Below, in pieces: positions 25,624-37,307 of a stretch of DNA of 64,000 bases. The stretch's first letter is position 1. Each line of letters opens with the position of its first letter. The notes under the pieces were generated by a model. That model did no database searches. It saw nothing but the letters and a program-made list of their open reading frames with translations, and was not told where the DNA came from. Origin of the DNA: Tropicibacter sp. R16_0 (lineage in GTDB: Bacteria; Pseudomonadota; Alphaproteobacteria; Rhodobacterales; Rhodobacteraceae); assembly GCF_017743935.1 (NCBI RefSeq), contig NZ_JAGHRE010000010.1, positions 1 to 64,000 of the forward strand, given 5' to 3'. Position numbers and translations under genes: made by a program.

Positions 25624-26373
25624 TCAGTCTTTCCATAGCGGACGAAGCGTCACGTAGTAGTGGTATTCGATTTGCTTGAAGATCAGCCCGCCGCGCGCGG
25701 GCACGTTCTGCCGGAAAACAAAGGCCATCGCGCAAACAAGGATGAGCGGGGCAAGTATTGCCACCAAGGGAACGAACCGCAAAACGCGTTCGGAAGCCGC
25801 TTTGGTCAACACCACTAGTGTTAACGCGACCCACAAGGCCAGTGTTAACCAATCATCACCGTGTGCATTCCAATCTGCCTGAGCAGGAAACACGGCGAAC
25901 GCAAACAAACCGGCGACGACAACTGCGACACAGGCCACCAAAGCACGCCGAGCATGGCCGCCGTAGTAGCCGTAAGTCAAAGCCGTGATCAGCAATCCAG
26001 AGCACAGAATGAAGTCCACTCTGGGAACGAGCCCCACGACATATGCAAGAAGGATCAGGCCTATTGTTGATGCTCGATAGGCCTCCGATTTATCCCACCC
26101 GATCCCCAAAGCAGTGAGCGCGTTTTGGGCCCCACCAGAGCGGATCGAAATAGCCAGCAAAACGAAGGACAAGCCAAGCAATCCCCCGAAGATGAACAGC
26201 GGTACAATTGCAGCCGAGTTGTACCAATCCGACCCACTTACACCTGCACGGTTTTCGCCCCAAAGGGGGATGTCCGACGTCTTCCAAAGGAAAAAGACGG
26301 ACACCGAAATCAGAACAATCGACGCCCAGAAATCGCGCGCCCGCATGAGCAGTGTTTCGTCAGGTTTGTCCAT
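25624..26373 (-). CDS. Tripartite tricarboxylate transporter small membrane subunit, TctB family
   Basis: A 249-residue protein with four to five hydrophobic segments, including IVLISVSVFFLWKTSDIPLW near the N terminus as usual for TctB. TctB proteins are poorly conserved; the call rests on topology and position between tctC and tctA. Longer than most TctB proteins (about 150-180 residues). Four bases separate it from tctA. Confidence 0.85.
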   Translation of the reverse strand: MDKPDETLLMRARDFWASIVLISVSVFFLWKTSDIPLWGENRAGVSGSDWYNSAAIVPLFIFGGLLGLSFVLLAISIRSGGAQNALTALGIGWDKSEAYRASTIGLILLAYVVGLVPRVDFILCSGLLITALTYGYYGGHARRALVACVAVVVAGLFAFAVFPAQADWNAHGDDWLTLALWVALTLVVLTKAASERVLRFVPLVAILAPLILVCAMAFVFRQNVPARGGLIFKQIEYHYYVTLRPLWKD

Positions 26374-26389
26374 TGCCTGCCTCCTGAAG

Positions 26390-26417
26390 GAAAGGGCGCC
26401 ATCAAGCGCGCCCTTTC
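26390..26417 (-). terminator. Stem-loop between tctC and tctB (attenuator-like)
   Basis: GAAAGGGCGC (26390-26399) pairs perfectly with GCGCCCTTTC (26408-26417) around an eight-base loop. It lies in the 57-base gap after tctC, just before the tctB ribosome-binding site GGAGG. Such hairpins after binding-protein genes stop or slow part of the transcription and protect the upstream mRNA, giving excess binding protein. Confidence 0.7.
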
Positions 26418-26430
26418 AAAAATGATCGGA

Positions 26431-27438
26431 TTAGGGCTTCTCGATACCCAGCGAGGCCGGATCGACCGTGGCAGCGCCAAGGTCCTGCAAGGTGTAGGCA
26501 AAGGTAGCCTCAAGGTTCGCGAACAGTTCTTGAGCCTCTTCGCCGTGCTGACCACCGACGTCATAATTGTTTGCCGCAGCCCACTCCGCGACGGTGTCGG
26601 AGGCAATCGCTTGCTCGAAGGCATCACCAAGCGCGGCCTTTACGTTGTCCCCGGCGGAGCTGTGAACAGCAAACCCAATGGCCTGTTTAAGCGGCAAGTA
26701 CTGATCAAGACCGTCATAGATGCCAAAGGCAGAAGGGACTGTCGCCCCAGCAATCTGCGCATCTTCGGGCGTCAGCATCGCAAGCGGTTTAAGCTGACCG
26801 CCTTCGATCAAAGGAGCCTGTTCAGCCAGTGACGTCACAACCAACGCAACTTCACCCGCTATCGCCGCCTCCTGCCCGGGCGCTGAGCCTTTGTATGGAA
26901 CAAACTTGAATTCCGCGTTGGACCCTTTTTCGATGGCCAGAAGGTTCAAGTGGTGGATCGAACCAGCACCGGAAGCCGCCGCTGGAATTGTGCCAGGCGC
27001 AGCTTTTGCAGCGTCGACCAGTTCTTCCAGAGTATTGTACGGGCTGTTAGCCGGAACCGAGATCAGATCAGGTGATCCGCCAACAATGAACGGATACCAA
27101 AAATCAAACTTCTTATCCCAACCACCCTGCACGGCAGCGGTGACGTTCGATTCTGACAGACCAACCAACGTATAGCCATCGTCCGGTTGGTTCATGACAT
27201 AGACCATGCCGTTGGAACCCGCGACGCCGCCAGTTTGATTGATCACATTGATCGAGACCGGAAGGTGCTTTTCCATCTCTGCCATAATCATCCGATTGAT
27301 CGTGTCGGTACCGCCACCGGCGCCCCAGACCACGGCCGTTGTAATGTCTCGATAGGGGTAATCCTGCGCCATGGCTGCGCCAGTGATGCCAGTTGCGAAC
27401 ACAGCTGCGGCGACCAACCGCCCTAGCTTTTGTTTCAT
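26431..27438 (-). CDS. Tripartite tricarboxylate transporter substrate-binding protein, TctC/Bug family
   Basis: A 335-residue periplasmic binding protein. Signal peptide at residues 1-24 (LVAAAVFATGITGAAMA, cut before QDYPYRD). The Bug-family body shows VVWGAGGGTDTINRMI, then NQTGGVAGSNGMVYVMNQPD, where the fold's loops contact the ligand carboxylate. Start at ATG 27438 is set by GGGAGGA seven bases upstream; a TTG two codons earlier is less likely. First gene of the seven-gene minus-strand operon reaching 21115, divergent from the second isopropylmalate-dehydrogenase-like gene. Confidence 0.92.
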   Translation of the reverse strand: MKQKLGRLVAAAVFATGITGAAMAQDYPYRDITTAVVWGAGGGTDTINRMIMAEMEKHLPVSINVINQTGGVAGSNGMVYVMNQPDDGYTLVGLSESNVTAAVQGGWDKKFDFWYPFIVGGSPDLISVPANSPYNTLEELVDAAKAAPGTIPAAASGAGSIHHLNLLAIEKGSNAEFKFVPYKGSAPGQEAAIAGEVALVVTSLAEQAPLIEGGQLKPLAMLTPEDAQIAGATVPSAFGIYDGLDQYLPLKQAIGFAVHSSAGDNVKAALGDAFEQAIASDTVAEWAAANNYDVGGQHGEEAQELFANLEATFAYTLQDLGAATVDPASLGIEKP

Positions 27439-27574
27439 TTTCAAATCCTCCCATACAACTTTGCGTTTCTTGTTGCATTTGTTTACGTATACATTAAATA
27501 ATGCACTGTCAACGGGCTGTAGCCAAAGCTGCTATCGCGCTATGAATGCGAAACGGGAAGGACGCGGGCAAAAA
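27439..27574. promoter_or_regulatory. Divergent promoter region of the sugar-acid locus
   Basis: This AT-rich stretch separates tctC from the dehydrogenase gene. GTATAC at 27487-27492, within TTTACGTATACATTAA, is a palindrome of the kind FCD-type GntR regulators bind, and it lies about midway. The GntR protein encoded at 29688 is the obvious candidate to control both arms. Confidence 0.45.
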
Positions 27575-28663
27575 ATGAAAAAGACTTATGATGTGGCAGT
27601 CTTTCACGGGGATGGGATCGGTCCTGAGATAATGGCCCCGACGCTTGAAATTCTTCGCCGACTCTCCACCAGTAGTCCAAGCTACGATTTGGTGTTCACG
27701 GATGCGCCAGCAGGCGCATCTCACTATGCAAAAACCGGAGAATCCTTTCCCGCTGGTTCTCTTGAAATTGCACGTAAAGCTGATGCGATTCTGCTTTCTG
27801 CAATGGGCTTGCCGGATGTTCGCTACCCTGACGGAACCGAGATTTCACCGCAGATTGACCTGCGAAAACAACTGGGGCTTTTCGCAGGTGTGCGGCCGGT
27901 CAAGGTAAGCAGCGGACAAATGACTCCCTTGGCGCTGCCTCTTGGAAAGGAAATCGACTTTGTCCTGATACGCGAAAGCACCGAAGGGTTGTTCTTCACC
28001 CAAGGCACTGGCGACGTCACCGATCACGAAGCACGCGAGACCTTGCTGATCACGCGTGAGGTATCCGAAAAACTTTTCCGATTTGCCTTTGACCTGGCCA
28101 AAACCCGAAAAATTTCTGGGCGCGGGCCAGGACGGGTTACATGCGTGGATAAAGCCAATGTATTCAGGGCCTTTGCATTCTTCAGATCAATTTTTGACGC
28201 CGAAGCTGCCAACTATCCGGAGTTGCAGGCAGACCATGCCTACGTCGATGCTACCGCCCTTTGGATGGTCCAGAAGCCGTGGGAATTTGATGTCTTGGTC
28301 ACTGAGAACATGTTCGGAGACATCCTCTCTGACCTTGGTGCGGGTCTCATGGGTGGTCTTGGGCTGGCACCTTCAGCGGATATTGGGTTAGAGCATGCTG
28401 TATTCCAACCCTGCCACGGTTCCGCTCCGGACATTGCTGGACAAGGCATTGCCAACCCCTTCGCGATGATACTGTCCGCAGCAATGATGCTTGAATGGTT
28501 AGGCTTGGCTCATGATCACCCGGAGCTGTCCAGTGATGGCGCACGACTGCGCGAAGCTGTCGAAAAGGTGACTGCGAACGGACAGAACCTCACGCGAGAC
28601 TTGGGTGGCACCGCCGGAACGCAGGATGCAGCCGCATCGGTACTGGAAGCACTGCAGGCATGA
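27575..28663 (+). CDS. Isocitrate/isopropylmalate dehydrogenase-family enzyme (second copy)
   Basis: A 362-residue beta-decarboxylating dehydrogenase. Motifs: FHGDGIGPEI at the start, the carboxylate-binding RESTEGLFFTQGTG, the DKANVFR segment, the metal-site region VTENMFGDILSDLGAG and the NAD site QPCHGSAPDIAGQGIANPFA. It differs clearly from the 7.3-kb copy. Start set at ATG 27575 (MKKTYDV) following GGAAGGA; ATG 27542 would add 11 residues. In otn-type clusters a dehydrogenase makes the 3-oxo acid; this enzyme or the next could do it. Tartrate or other 2-hydroxy acids are possible substrates. Confidence 0.85.
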   Translation: MKKTYDVAVFHGDGIGPEIMAPTLEILRRLSTSSPSYDLVFTDAPAGASHYAKTGESFPAGSLEIARKADAILLSAMGLPDVRYPDGTEISPQIDLRKQLGLFAGVRPVKVSSGQMTPLALPLGKEIDFVLIRESTEGLFFTQGTGDVTDHEARETLLITREVSEKLFRFAFDLAKTRKISGRGPGRVTCVDKANVFRAFAFFRSIFDAEAANYPELQADHAYVDATALWMVQKPWEFDVLVTENMFGDILSDLGAGLMGGLGLAPSADIGLEHAVFQPCHGSAPDIAGQGIANPFAMILSAAMMLEWLGLAHDHPELSSDGARLREAVEKVTANGQNLTRDLGGTAGTQDAAASVLEALQA

Positions 28664-29691
28664 ATACTCGCCAAGCAATCAGAGTCGCATGTGTGGGAGC
28701 AGGGTATTTCAGCAGATTCCACTACGAAAGTTGGTCCCGAATGCCCGGAGCGGTTCCGGTTGCCTCTTGCAACCGTGATATCGACAAGGCGAAAGCAACA
28801 GGACTGACTGCCTACGATGATCTGTCAAAAATGCTGGAGGCGGAAAAACCGGATCTCTTAGATATCATCCTGCCACCTGTGGCGCAGGCCGACGCGATCC
28901 GGACTGCGCTGCGCTCTGGTATCAAGTGGCTGATCTGCCAAAAGCCATTCTGCATGTCTTTGGATGAAGCAGAGAAGATCGTGTCCGAGGCTGAAGCTGT
29001 AGGCGCGACTATTGTCGTGCATGAGAACTTTCGCTTTCAGCCTTGGTATCGTGCGATCAAGGTGGCTATGACCGAGGGTCGAATTGGTACACCTCTACAA
29101 GCGACTTTCCGGCTTCGGCCCGGCGACGGACAAGGTCCACGCGCCTACCTGGACCGGCAGCCGTATTTTCAGGACATGCCGCGTTTCCTGGTTCATGAAA
29201 CAGCGGTTCACTGGGTAGACACGTTCCGTTTTTTGTTCGATGCGCCCAGCGCAGTTTATGCAGACTTGCGCCAAGTTAACCCCGTTATCGCGGGCGAGGA
29301 TGCGGGTTACATCCTGTTCGACCACCCTAACGGCTTGAAAGCTTTGTTCGATGGGAACAGATGCCTTGATCACAGCGCCGAAAACCTGCGTCAGACTATG
29401 GGCGAGGCCCTAATCGAAGGAACCGAAGGATCACTGGTTCTTTACGGTGACGGTTCAGTTGAGCTCCGTGCTTTTGGAAAACAGGAGCGACAGCAGATTT
29501 TATCTCCGAGCGATCATGATGGGTTTGGAGGAGACTGTGTACACGCCTTGCAAAGTCACGTCGTTTCAGGCCTTGTAAAAGGCACGCCGCTGGAAAACAC
29601 GGCCCGAGACTATTTGGACGTGATCCGCATTGAAGAGAACATCTATCTCTCGGCTGCGGAGGGACGAAAAATCAACCTGGAGACGCCGTGA
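28660..29691 (+). CDS. Gfo/Idh/MocA-family oxidoreductase
   Basis: A 343-residue NAD(P)-dependent dehydrogenase. N-terminal Rossmann domain: VACVGAGYFSRFHYESW; the conserved lysine of the family appears in WLICQKPFCMS (about residue 99). The C-terminal substrate domain follows (HETAVHWVDTFRFLF). Family members oxidise sugars, inositols and sugar acids. ATGA overlap on both sides ties it to the dehydrogenase upstream and the GntR gene downstream. It may oxidise a hydroxyl of the imported acid. Confidence 0.88.
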   Translation: MNTRQAIRVACVGAGYFSRFHYESWSRMPGAVPVASCNRDIDKAKATGLTAYDDLSKMLEAEKPDLLDIILPPVAQADAIRTALRSGIKWLICQKPFCMSLDEAEKIVSEAEAVGATIVVHENFRFQPWYRAIKVAMTEGRIGTPLQATFRLRPGDGQGPRAYLDRQPYFQDMPRFLVHETAVHWVDTFRFLFDAPSAVYADLRQVNPVIAGEDAGYILFDHPNGLKALFDGNRCLDHSAENLRQTMGEALIEGTEGSLVLYGDGSVELRAFGKQERQQILSPSDHDGFGGDCVHALQSHVVSGLVKGTPLENTARDYLDVIRIEENIYLSAAEGRKINLETP

Positions 29692-30365
29692 AGGATCAGG
29701 ACGCAAAAACTCTTTCCAATACACAACGCGCTGTCAGGGATTTGCGGAAGATGATCCTGTCCGGCGAACTTGCGGCAGGAACTGACCATCTGGAATCGGA
29801 ACTCGCCGAGACCCTTGGCATGTCCCGCACCCCGATACGGGAAGCTGCGCTGATGTTGGAAAGTAAGGGGTTGCTGGAAATGCGGCCCCGCAAAGGCGTT
29901 CGCATACTGCCTGTTTCATCAGACGACATGCGCGAAATCTACGACATCCTGACGGAACTCGAGAGTCTCGCAGCACAGCGCGCTGCCGAAGCGGGATATT
30001 CTGAAGATGAACTGGCGGTTCTTGCTGGATCAATTGCAAAGATGGACCAAGCCATCGAAGCCGAAGACCTTGAAGCCTGGGCCGAGGCCGACGAGTTGTT
30101 TCATCAGGAACTCGTTCGATTGGGCGGCAACAAACGGGTCGAAGCGATTGTCGCCATGATGAGCGATCAGGTGCGCCGCGCCCGCGCAACAACGTTGTTC
30201 ATTAGGCCCCTGCCCGTCAAATCCAACGAAGATCACCGGGTTGTTTTCCAAGCGATCAGTGAAGGTCGACCGGACATCGCCCGTGAACGTCATCGGGAGC
30301 ACAGGCTCCAAGCCAAAGCCATGCTTTGCGGGATACTAGAGAAGCACCGGCTAACCAGCCTTTGA
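29688..30365 (+). CDS. GntR-family regulator, FadR/FCD subgroup
   Basis: A 225-residue protein starting with GTG at 29688, overlapping the previous stop. N-terminal winged helix (LRKMILSGELAAGTDHLESE, then TLGMSRTPIREAALMLESKG), C-terminal all-helical FCD ligand domain with metal-binding histidines such as FHQELV and ERHREHR. FCD regulators commonly repress sugar-acid catabolic operons until the acid binds. Placed at the end of the plus-strand arm, it probably acts at 27439-27574. Confidence 0.9.
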   Translation: MKDQDAKTLSNTQRAVRDLRKMILSGELAAGTDHLESELAETLGMSRTPIREAALMLESKGLLEMRPRKGVRILPVSSDDMREIYDILTELESLAAQRAAEAGYSEDELAVLAGSIAKMDQAIEAEDLEAWAEADELFHQELVRLGGNKRVEAIVAMMSDQVRRARATTLFIRPLPVKSNEDHRVVFQAISEGRPDIARERHREHRLQAKAMLCGILEKHRLTSL

Positions 30366-30517
30366 TCTACCTGCCCATTTGATGCGGATTCGCTCGGCCG
30401 TTTTAGGGCTGGTTCGCATGTTGGGTCTTGCTGACAGTGTCAAAGATCCCTTGAAGCGCGCCAGATCAGAGACGGAATACACTCTGACTACCTCGCTTAC
30501 ATCGAGGTAGAAGCGTC

Positions 30518-32407
30518 TCAGAAAAAAAGCGCAAGTCCGGTCATCGAAACAACTAGGAAAAGCAGCGTCATGATTCCGCCAGAGCGGACGAAATCGACCA
30601 CCCGGTAGCCTGCCGGGCCCATGATCAATGCGTTCACCTGGTGGGTTGGAATCAAGAATGAGTTGGACGTTGAGATCGCCACTGTCAGGGCAAACACGGC
30701 CGGATTACCACCAGCCGATATCGCAATGGAAACGGCGAGTGGCACCAGCAGAACAGTTGCGCCGACGTTCGACATGACCAGCGTGAACGCCGTCGCCAAA
30801 ACAGCAATTCCTGCTTGCAAAGACCAGATCGGCCACCCCTTAAGTAAGGACAACACATGCGCGGCAATCCAATCCGCAGTACCAGTGTTCTGAACTGCCT
30901 GGCCCAATGGGATCAGCGATGCGAGTAGAAAAACTGTGCTCCAGCTTATCGACTCGTAAGCCTCATCAATCGACAACACTCGGCTTAAAACCATGCCTAT
31001 GGCGCCGATCAAAAGGCACAACGACAAGCGCAGATCGGAAAACAAAATCAGGCTCAGCGCAATGAGGAAGAAGGCGAGCGCCCAGCCGACCTTGTGTGGC
31101 CGCAGCTCCTCTTGCGGAAAGTCTGATGTTACGATGACAAAATCCCTGTCCGATTTCAGTTGGGTCAGTCGTTCCCATTGTACATGCACGACACATGTAT
31201 CGCCCGCTTGCAGGGGGACCTGCCCGATATGCGTGGCGGCGTGATCCTCGGTTTCGACGTGGCTCAGCGTATCTTCGCCACGCTGAATGGCCAGCAAGGA
31301 CAGCCCATGTGTCTGACGGAGGCGCAATTCAATCGGGGATTGACCGATTACAGATGAACCGGGTGGAATGACAACCTCTGCCACACCCGATTGGGTCGCA
31401 GCAAAATCATCTGCGAAGACGTCCAGATCGGGCAGAATCTCCAAGCCGTATGGCTCCGCGAACTGCTGTTGAACCACCCGACGCAAACCAAGCACTGCAA
31501 GGCGCGCCGGCGCTTCAATCTTTGTATCCGCCATCGGTGCGATGACCTTGTGACCGCGAAAAGATGTGCCCAGAATATACATGTTGTGGGCAACCATCAG
31601 ATCCGCGAGCGTTTGCCCAATGATGATCGAGCCTTCAGGAACACGTATTTCGAACATGTCAGCCCTAAGCCCATATGTGTTTTCGACATAGGTCTGCATC
31701 GACCGAGCCGAACTTGCGTCTTCTCCACGCTCCCGCTGCGCTGGTAGGACCCAACGACCAAAGAGCACAAAGTAAAGTACACCTGTCAGCACCAGCATCA
31801 CACCGATGGGCGTGACCGAAAACAACCCAAATGTCTCCATTTGTTGATCAGCCGGAAGGGAGGAGTTTGCCGAAACAATCAGGTCATTCAACAGGATGAG
31901 AGGCGACGACCCGACCATTGTGATCGTACCGCCCAGAATCGCACAAAATCCCATGGGCATCAGCAATCTGCTCATCGGGATTTCGGTACGTGCCGAGATG
32001 CGGCTGACAACAGGCAGAAACAGCGCAGCAGCCCCTACATTCTGCATGAAGGAGCTGATGACACCGACTGTTGTTGATATGATCGGGATGATCCGAGCCT
32101 CAGTCGTGCCACCATTCTTGAGGATCAGGGCCGCGACCTTGGACATAAGTCCAGTCTTATCAAGCCCAGCCCCTATCACCATAACTGCGATAATGGACAT
32201 CACAGCGTTAGAGGAGAAACCCTCAAAGAGTTTGGACATATCGGCTAAATTACCAAGACCCGGTATATAGCTGAGCGCGCCGAGCATGACCATTACAAGT
32301 ATCGCTGCAACATCAATCCGAATGATTTCGGTGACGAAAAGCAAAACCGTAAAGGACAATAGACTCAGTACGGCTATCATCTCGTAGGTAAGTGTTGGTA
32401 ATTCCAT
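30518..32407 (-). CDS. SLC13-type permease with two RCK-C (TrkA-C) domains
   Basis: A 629-residue membrane protein. About five N-terminal helices and six C-terminal helices flank a cytoplasmic part with two TrkA-C domains (EIRVPEGSIIIGQTLADLMV and VVIPPGSSVIGQSPIELRLR). Conserved transport segments include SNAVMSIIAVMVIGAG and SNSFLIPTHQVNALIMGP near the end. Relatives carry sulfate, dicarboxylates or other anions with sodium. Start at ATG 32407 is set by GGGAG seven bases upstream. It stands alone. A link to the sugar-acid locus beside it is possible but unproven. Confidence 0.88.
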   Translation of the reverse strand: MELPTLTYEMIAVLSLLSFTVLLFVTEIIRIDVAAILVMVMLGALSYIPGLGNLADMSKLFEGFSSNAVMSIIAVMVIGAGLDKTGLMSKVAALILKNGGTTEARIIPIISTTVGVISSFMQNVGAAALFLPVVSRISARTEIPMSRLLMPMGFCAILGGTITMVGSSPLILLNDLIVSANSSLPADQQMETFGLFSVTPIGVMLVLTGVLYFVLFGRWVLPAQRERGEDASSARSMQTYVENTYGLRADMFEIRVPEGSIIIGQTLADLMVAHNMYILGTSFRGHKVIAPMADTKIEAPARLAVLGLRRVVQQQFAEPYGLEILPDLDVFADDFAATQSGVAEVVIPPGSSVIGQSPIELRLRQTHGLSLLAIQRGEDTLSHVETEDHAATHIGQVPLQAGDTCVVHVQWERLTQLKSDRDFVIVTSDFPQEELRPHKVGWALAFFLIALSLILFSDLRLSLCLLIGAIGMVLSRVLSIDEAYESISWSTVFLLASLIPLGQAVQNTGTADWIAAHVLSLLKGWPIWSLQAGIAVLATAFTLVMSNVGATVLLVPLAVSIAISAGGNPAVFALTVAISTSNSFLIPTHQVNALIMGPAGYRVVDFVRSGGIMTLLFLVVSMTGLALFF

Positions 32408-33034
32408 ATCGTACTCCCAACGTAACACTACATGACTAGGAGCAAATACGAAGGACCAACTCTAGGCAGCGGGTAAGGCCAAAAGCCATCTAGCCAACTT
32501 TCCCACCCCTAATGGTAAGGGCCAAAGTTGCGGGTGCGAGATGGTTCGTGAAACCGACCGGGCCACAAGTATTTGGAACCAACCAACAGCGGTTCGTCCA
32601 TCCAATGCAGAATCGACTTGCGCGTACATTCGGTGATCTCAATCCGCACAGAGCGCTTGGTCTTGCTTTGACTGACGCCCGAACCTTGACCTGGTCTTAG
32701 GTAAAGACGTCCGAGACCTTCAAATCCACTAGATCGCAGCCGCGAAACTGAAGAGCCAGGTCACGATAGTTTTCGCGATTTCAAGACGCACGCGGATAGC
32801 CAAGGCATGCCTTGGCATCAGCGGACGTTTTTGTCCGGCGACATGACCTTTGTTCCAGGCGGTTCGCCAAGCACGAACGTTCTGAAATATGCGCATCTAC
32901 AACGGACTTCTGCTATCCGCTCAAGTTGCTTGATTGCGGGTTCGCAACCGGGTTTCCTTGGATTGCGCAAAACTATGGGCGAACTGCGCAAATTTATGGG
33001 GTGTGCGAAGTGCTATTCGCACACCTACACCAAT
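32408..33034. other. Gene-free region between the SLC13 gene and gyrB
   Basis: About 630 bases with only short, unconvincing frames. I see no tRNA, DnaA-box cluster or insertion-sequence ends. It may hold decayed coding sequence, but nothing is recognisable. The end next to gyrB carries a perfect hairpin listed separately. Confidence 0.5.
33000..33025 (-). terminator. Stem-loop after gyrB
   Basis: GGTGTGCGAA and TTCGCACACC form a perfect 10-bp stem with a six-base loop, ending 9 bases after the gyrB stop. On the gyrB strand it is followed by a mixed A/T stretch rather than a T run, so it is a likely but not classic terminator. Confidence 0.6.
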
Positions 33035-35476
<2,442 letters not shown>

Positions 35477-35530
35477 TCACCTTATACGTTTTCTGGGGGG
35501 GATTGTCACGCCATCCCACCACATTTTGTG

Positions 35531-36151
35531 TCACGTAAAGGGAATGATCAGACCGACGCAGATCAACAGGCAACCGGCCACGATATTGGTCCGTCGCATG
35601 GCTTGCGGCGAGGTCAAAACACTGCGCACCCGGTCGATGAACAGGGCAAAGACCAGGTTACCCAGCAGTGGTACAGTGAAGGACAGTGCAAGGATTGGAA
35701 GGATGTCGGTGCGGGTGATCTGGCTGAGGTCAAAGAAGCCCGGCAACATGCCCATGTAGAACAGGATCGCCTTGGGATTGGCCAATATAACGATCAGACC
35801 GGCCATGAAACCCGCCCATTTTCCGGGCTTGGTCAGTGCCTTGTTTTCGCGGATCGTATCACCAGCATGGCGCAGCACCCCTGCCCCCATGACGAGGAAA
35901 ACCGCACTGGCAACGTATCGCAGCACGGTCATGAAGCCTTCGATCTCGTTGACCAACCAGGACACGCCGATGATCGCCAGTAGCGGCCAAAGAATGTCCC
36001 CGATTGCCACCCCAAGCGCGAGCGGCCAAGCGGCCTGAAACCCTCCACTGAGCGAGCGCGCGATCAGTGCCAGCCAAACCGGTCCCGGTGTCAGAAACAG
36101 CACCAGCAAAGCGCCAGCGTAGAGCGTCAGCTCCCAAAAGGTGACCGTCAT
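35531..36151 (-). CDS. LysE/RhtB-family amino-acid exporter
   Basis: A 206-residue membrane protein of six helices. Family pattern: FLTPGPVWLALIARSLSGGF (residues 20-39) with the conserved GPxxL-like turn, and the ANPKAILFYMGMLPGFFD segment near the middle. These export amino acids or related metabolites. It overlaps recF by ATGA, so it is co-transcribed with the replication genes although its role is unrelated; that placement is unusual outside this bacterial group. Confidence 0.9.
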   Translation of the reverse strand: MTVTFWELTLYAGALLVLFLTPGPVWLALIARSLSGGFQAAWPLALGVAIGDILWPLLAIIGVSWLVNEIEGFMTVLRYVASAVFLVMGAGVLRHAGDTIRENKALTKPGKWAGFMAGLIVILANPKAILFYMGMLPGFFDLSQITRTDILPILALSFTVPLLGNLVFALFIDRVRSVLTSPQAMRRTNIVAGCLLICVGLIIPFT

Positions 36152-37245
36152 TGCTTATGCACCTCGGACACGCCGTCGGTGTCGGACACTTCCAGAAACT
36201 GCGCTCGGGTCTCAAGCTCGGCAAACAACTCTGGTCCGGTGCCTGTCATCCAAGCCTGTGTCCCCAGGGCGCAGATCTCGTCATAGAGCGCTGCACGTCG
36301 ATTGGCATCTAAATGCGCCGCGACCTCATCGAGCAATACAATCGGTGGCGCTCCGGTCTGTGCTGCAAGAGCGCGGGCGTTGGACAGGATCAGCGACACA
36401 AGCAGTGCTTTCTGCTCCCCGGTCGAGCAGTCCTTAGCTGGCACACCCTTGGCTGCAAAGACTCCATACAGATCGCTGCGATGTGGGCCAACCAAAGTAC
36501 GCCCTGCCGCCAAATCGCGGAAGCGGCTTTCGATCAGCGCCTCGCGCAGGTCCGGTTCTGTCTCGGGCATCGCCCCTTCGGTTTGCACCAGCTCGAGATC
36601 GGCGGATGGAAAGGCCGTTTGTGCCTGCTCTTGCGCCTGCCGGACCAGCTCCAGTGCCGACAGCCGCCCCTGATGAATGCGGTTGCCCGCCTCGGCCATC
36701 TGCCGTTCCAAGGCCACATACCAATGATCGTCGCGGATCTGCTCCTTGAGCAGCTTGTTGCGCTCGCGCATGGCCTTTTCGTACAGCAGTGACGCCTCGG
36801 CATGTCCAGGATCAAAACTCAGCGCCATGCGGTCCAGAAATCGGCGCCGCCCATCGGCCCCTTCGATCCACAGCCGATCCATTGAGGGCACAAGCCAGAC
36901 GACACGCGACAGCTGCCCCAAAGCCACCTGATTGGCCGTTTTGCCGTTGATCCGCACCTGCCGGGCACCGCCGCCATCGGACCAGGTTTCGATCTCGTGG
37001 GATTGACCCTGCACGTCCAGCACGCCCTGCAGCTTCCAGCCCAAGGCCTCGGGCCGCCGGGTCATCTCGGCCGCACTGGCGCGCCGCATGCCGCGCCCAG
37101 GGGAAAACAACGACACCGCTTCAAGGATGTTGGTCTTGCCCGCCCCGTTTGCCCCATGAATCGCAACCGGTCGCCCGTCCAAAGACAGCCGCGCCACTTT
37201 GTGGGATCGGAAATGGGAGATGGTCAACTCGGTCAGAGCCAACAC
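36148..37245 (-). CDS. recF: DNA replication and repair protein RecF
   Basis: A 365-residue SMC-like ATPase. Walker A GANGAGKTN (about residues 34-42), a signature-like STGEQKALLVSLILS, and Walker B IVLLDEVAAHLD are all visible. It helps load RecA at gaps. Start is GTG 37245, preceded by a G-rich ribosome-binding site. It lies 62 bases after dnaN and overlaps the exporter gene. Confidence 0.96.
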   Translation of the reverse strand: MLALTELTISHFRSHKVARLSLDGRPVAIHGANGAGKTNILEAVSLFSPGRGMRRASAAEMTRRPEALGWKLQGVLDVQGQSHEIETWSDGGGARQVRINGKTANQVALGQLSRVVWLVPSMDRLWIEGADGRRRFLDRMALSFDPGHAEASLLYEKAMRERNKLLKEQIRDDHWYVALERQMAEAGNRIHQGRLSALELVRQAQEQAQTAFPSADLELVQTEGAMPETEPDLREALIESRFRDLAAGRTLVGPHRSDLYGVFAAKGVPAKDCSTGEQKALLVSLILSNARALAAQTGAPPIVLLDEVAAHLDANRRAALYDEICALGTQAWMTGTGPELFAELETRAQFLEVSDTDGVSEVHKQ

Positions 37246-37307
37246 GTGACCGCCCCCTTCATCTTTTCAAAAATACTCGCGCCGCAGGCATCGCGCAGAA
37301 TGCGCGA

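Noticed and set aside
27371-27574. Longer N terminus for the second dehydrogenase
   Set aside because: It would run back into the tctC signal-peptide region and the divergent promoter, and adds no family sequence.
32512-32700. Short frame in the gap before gyrB
   Set aside because: Sixty-two codons without a motif or ribosome-binding site; could be decayed sequence but cannot be supported.
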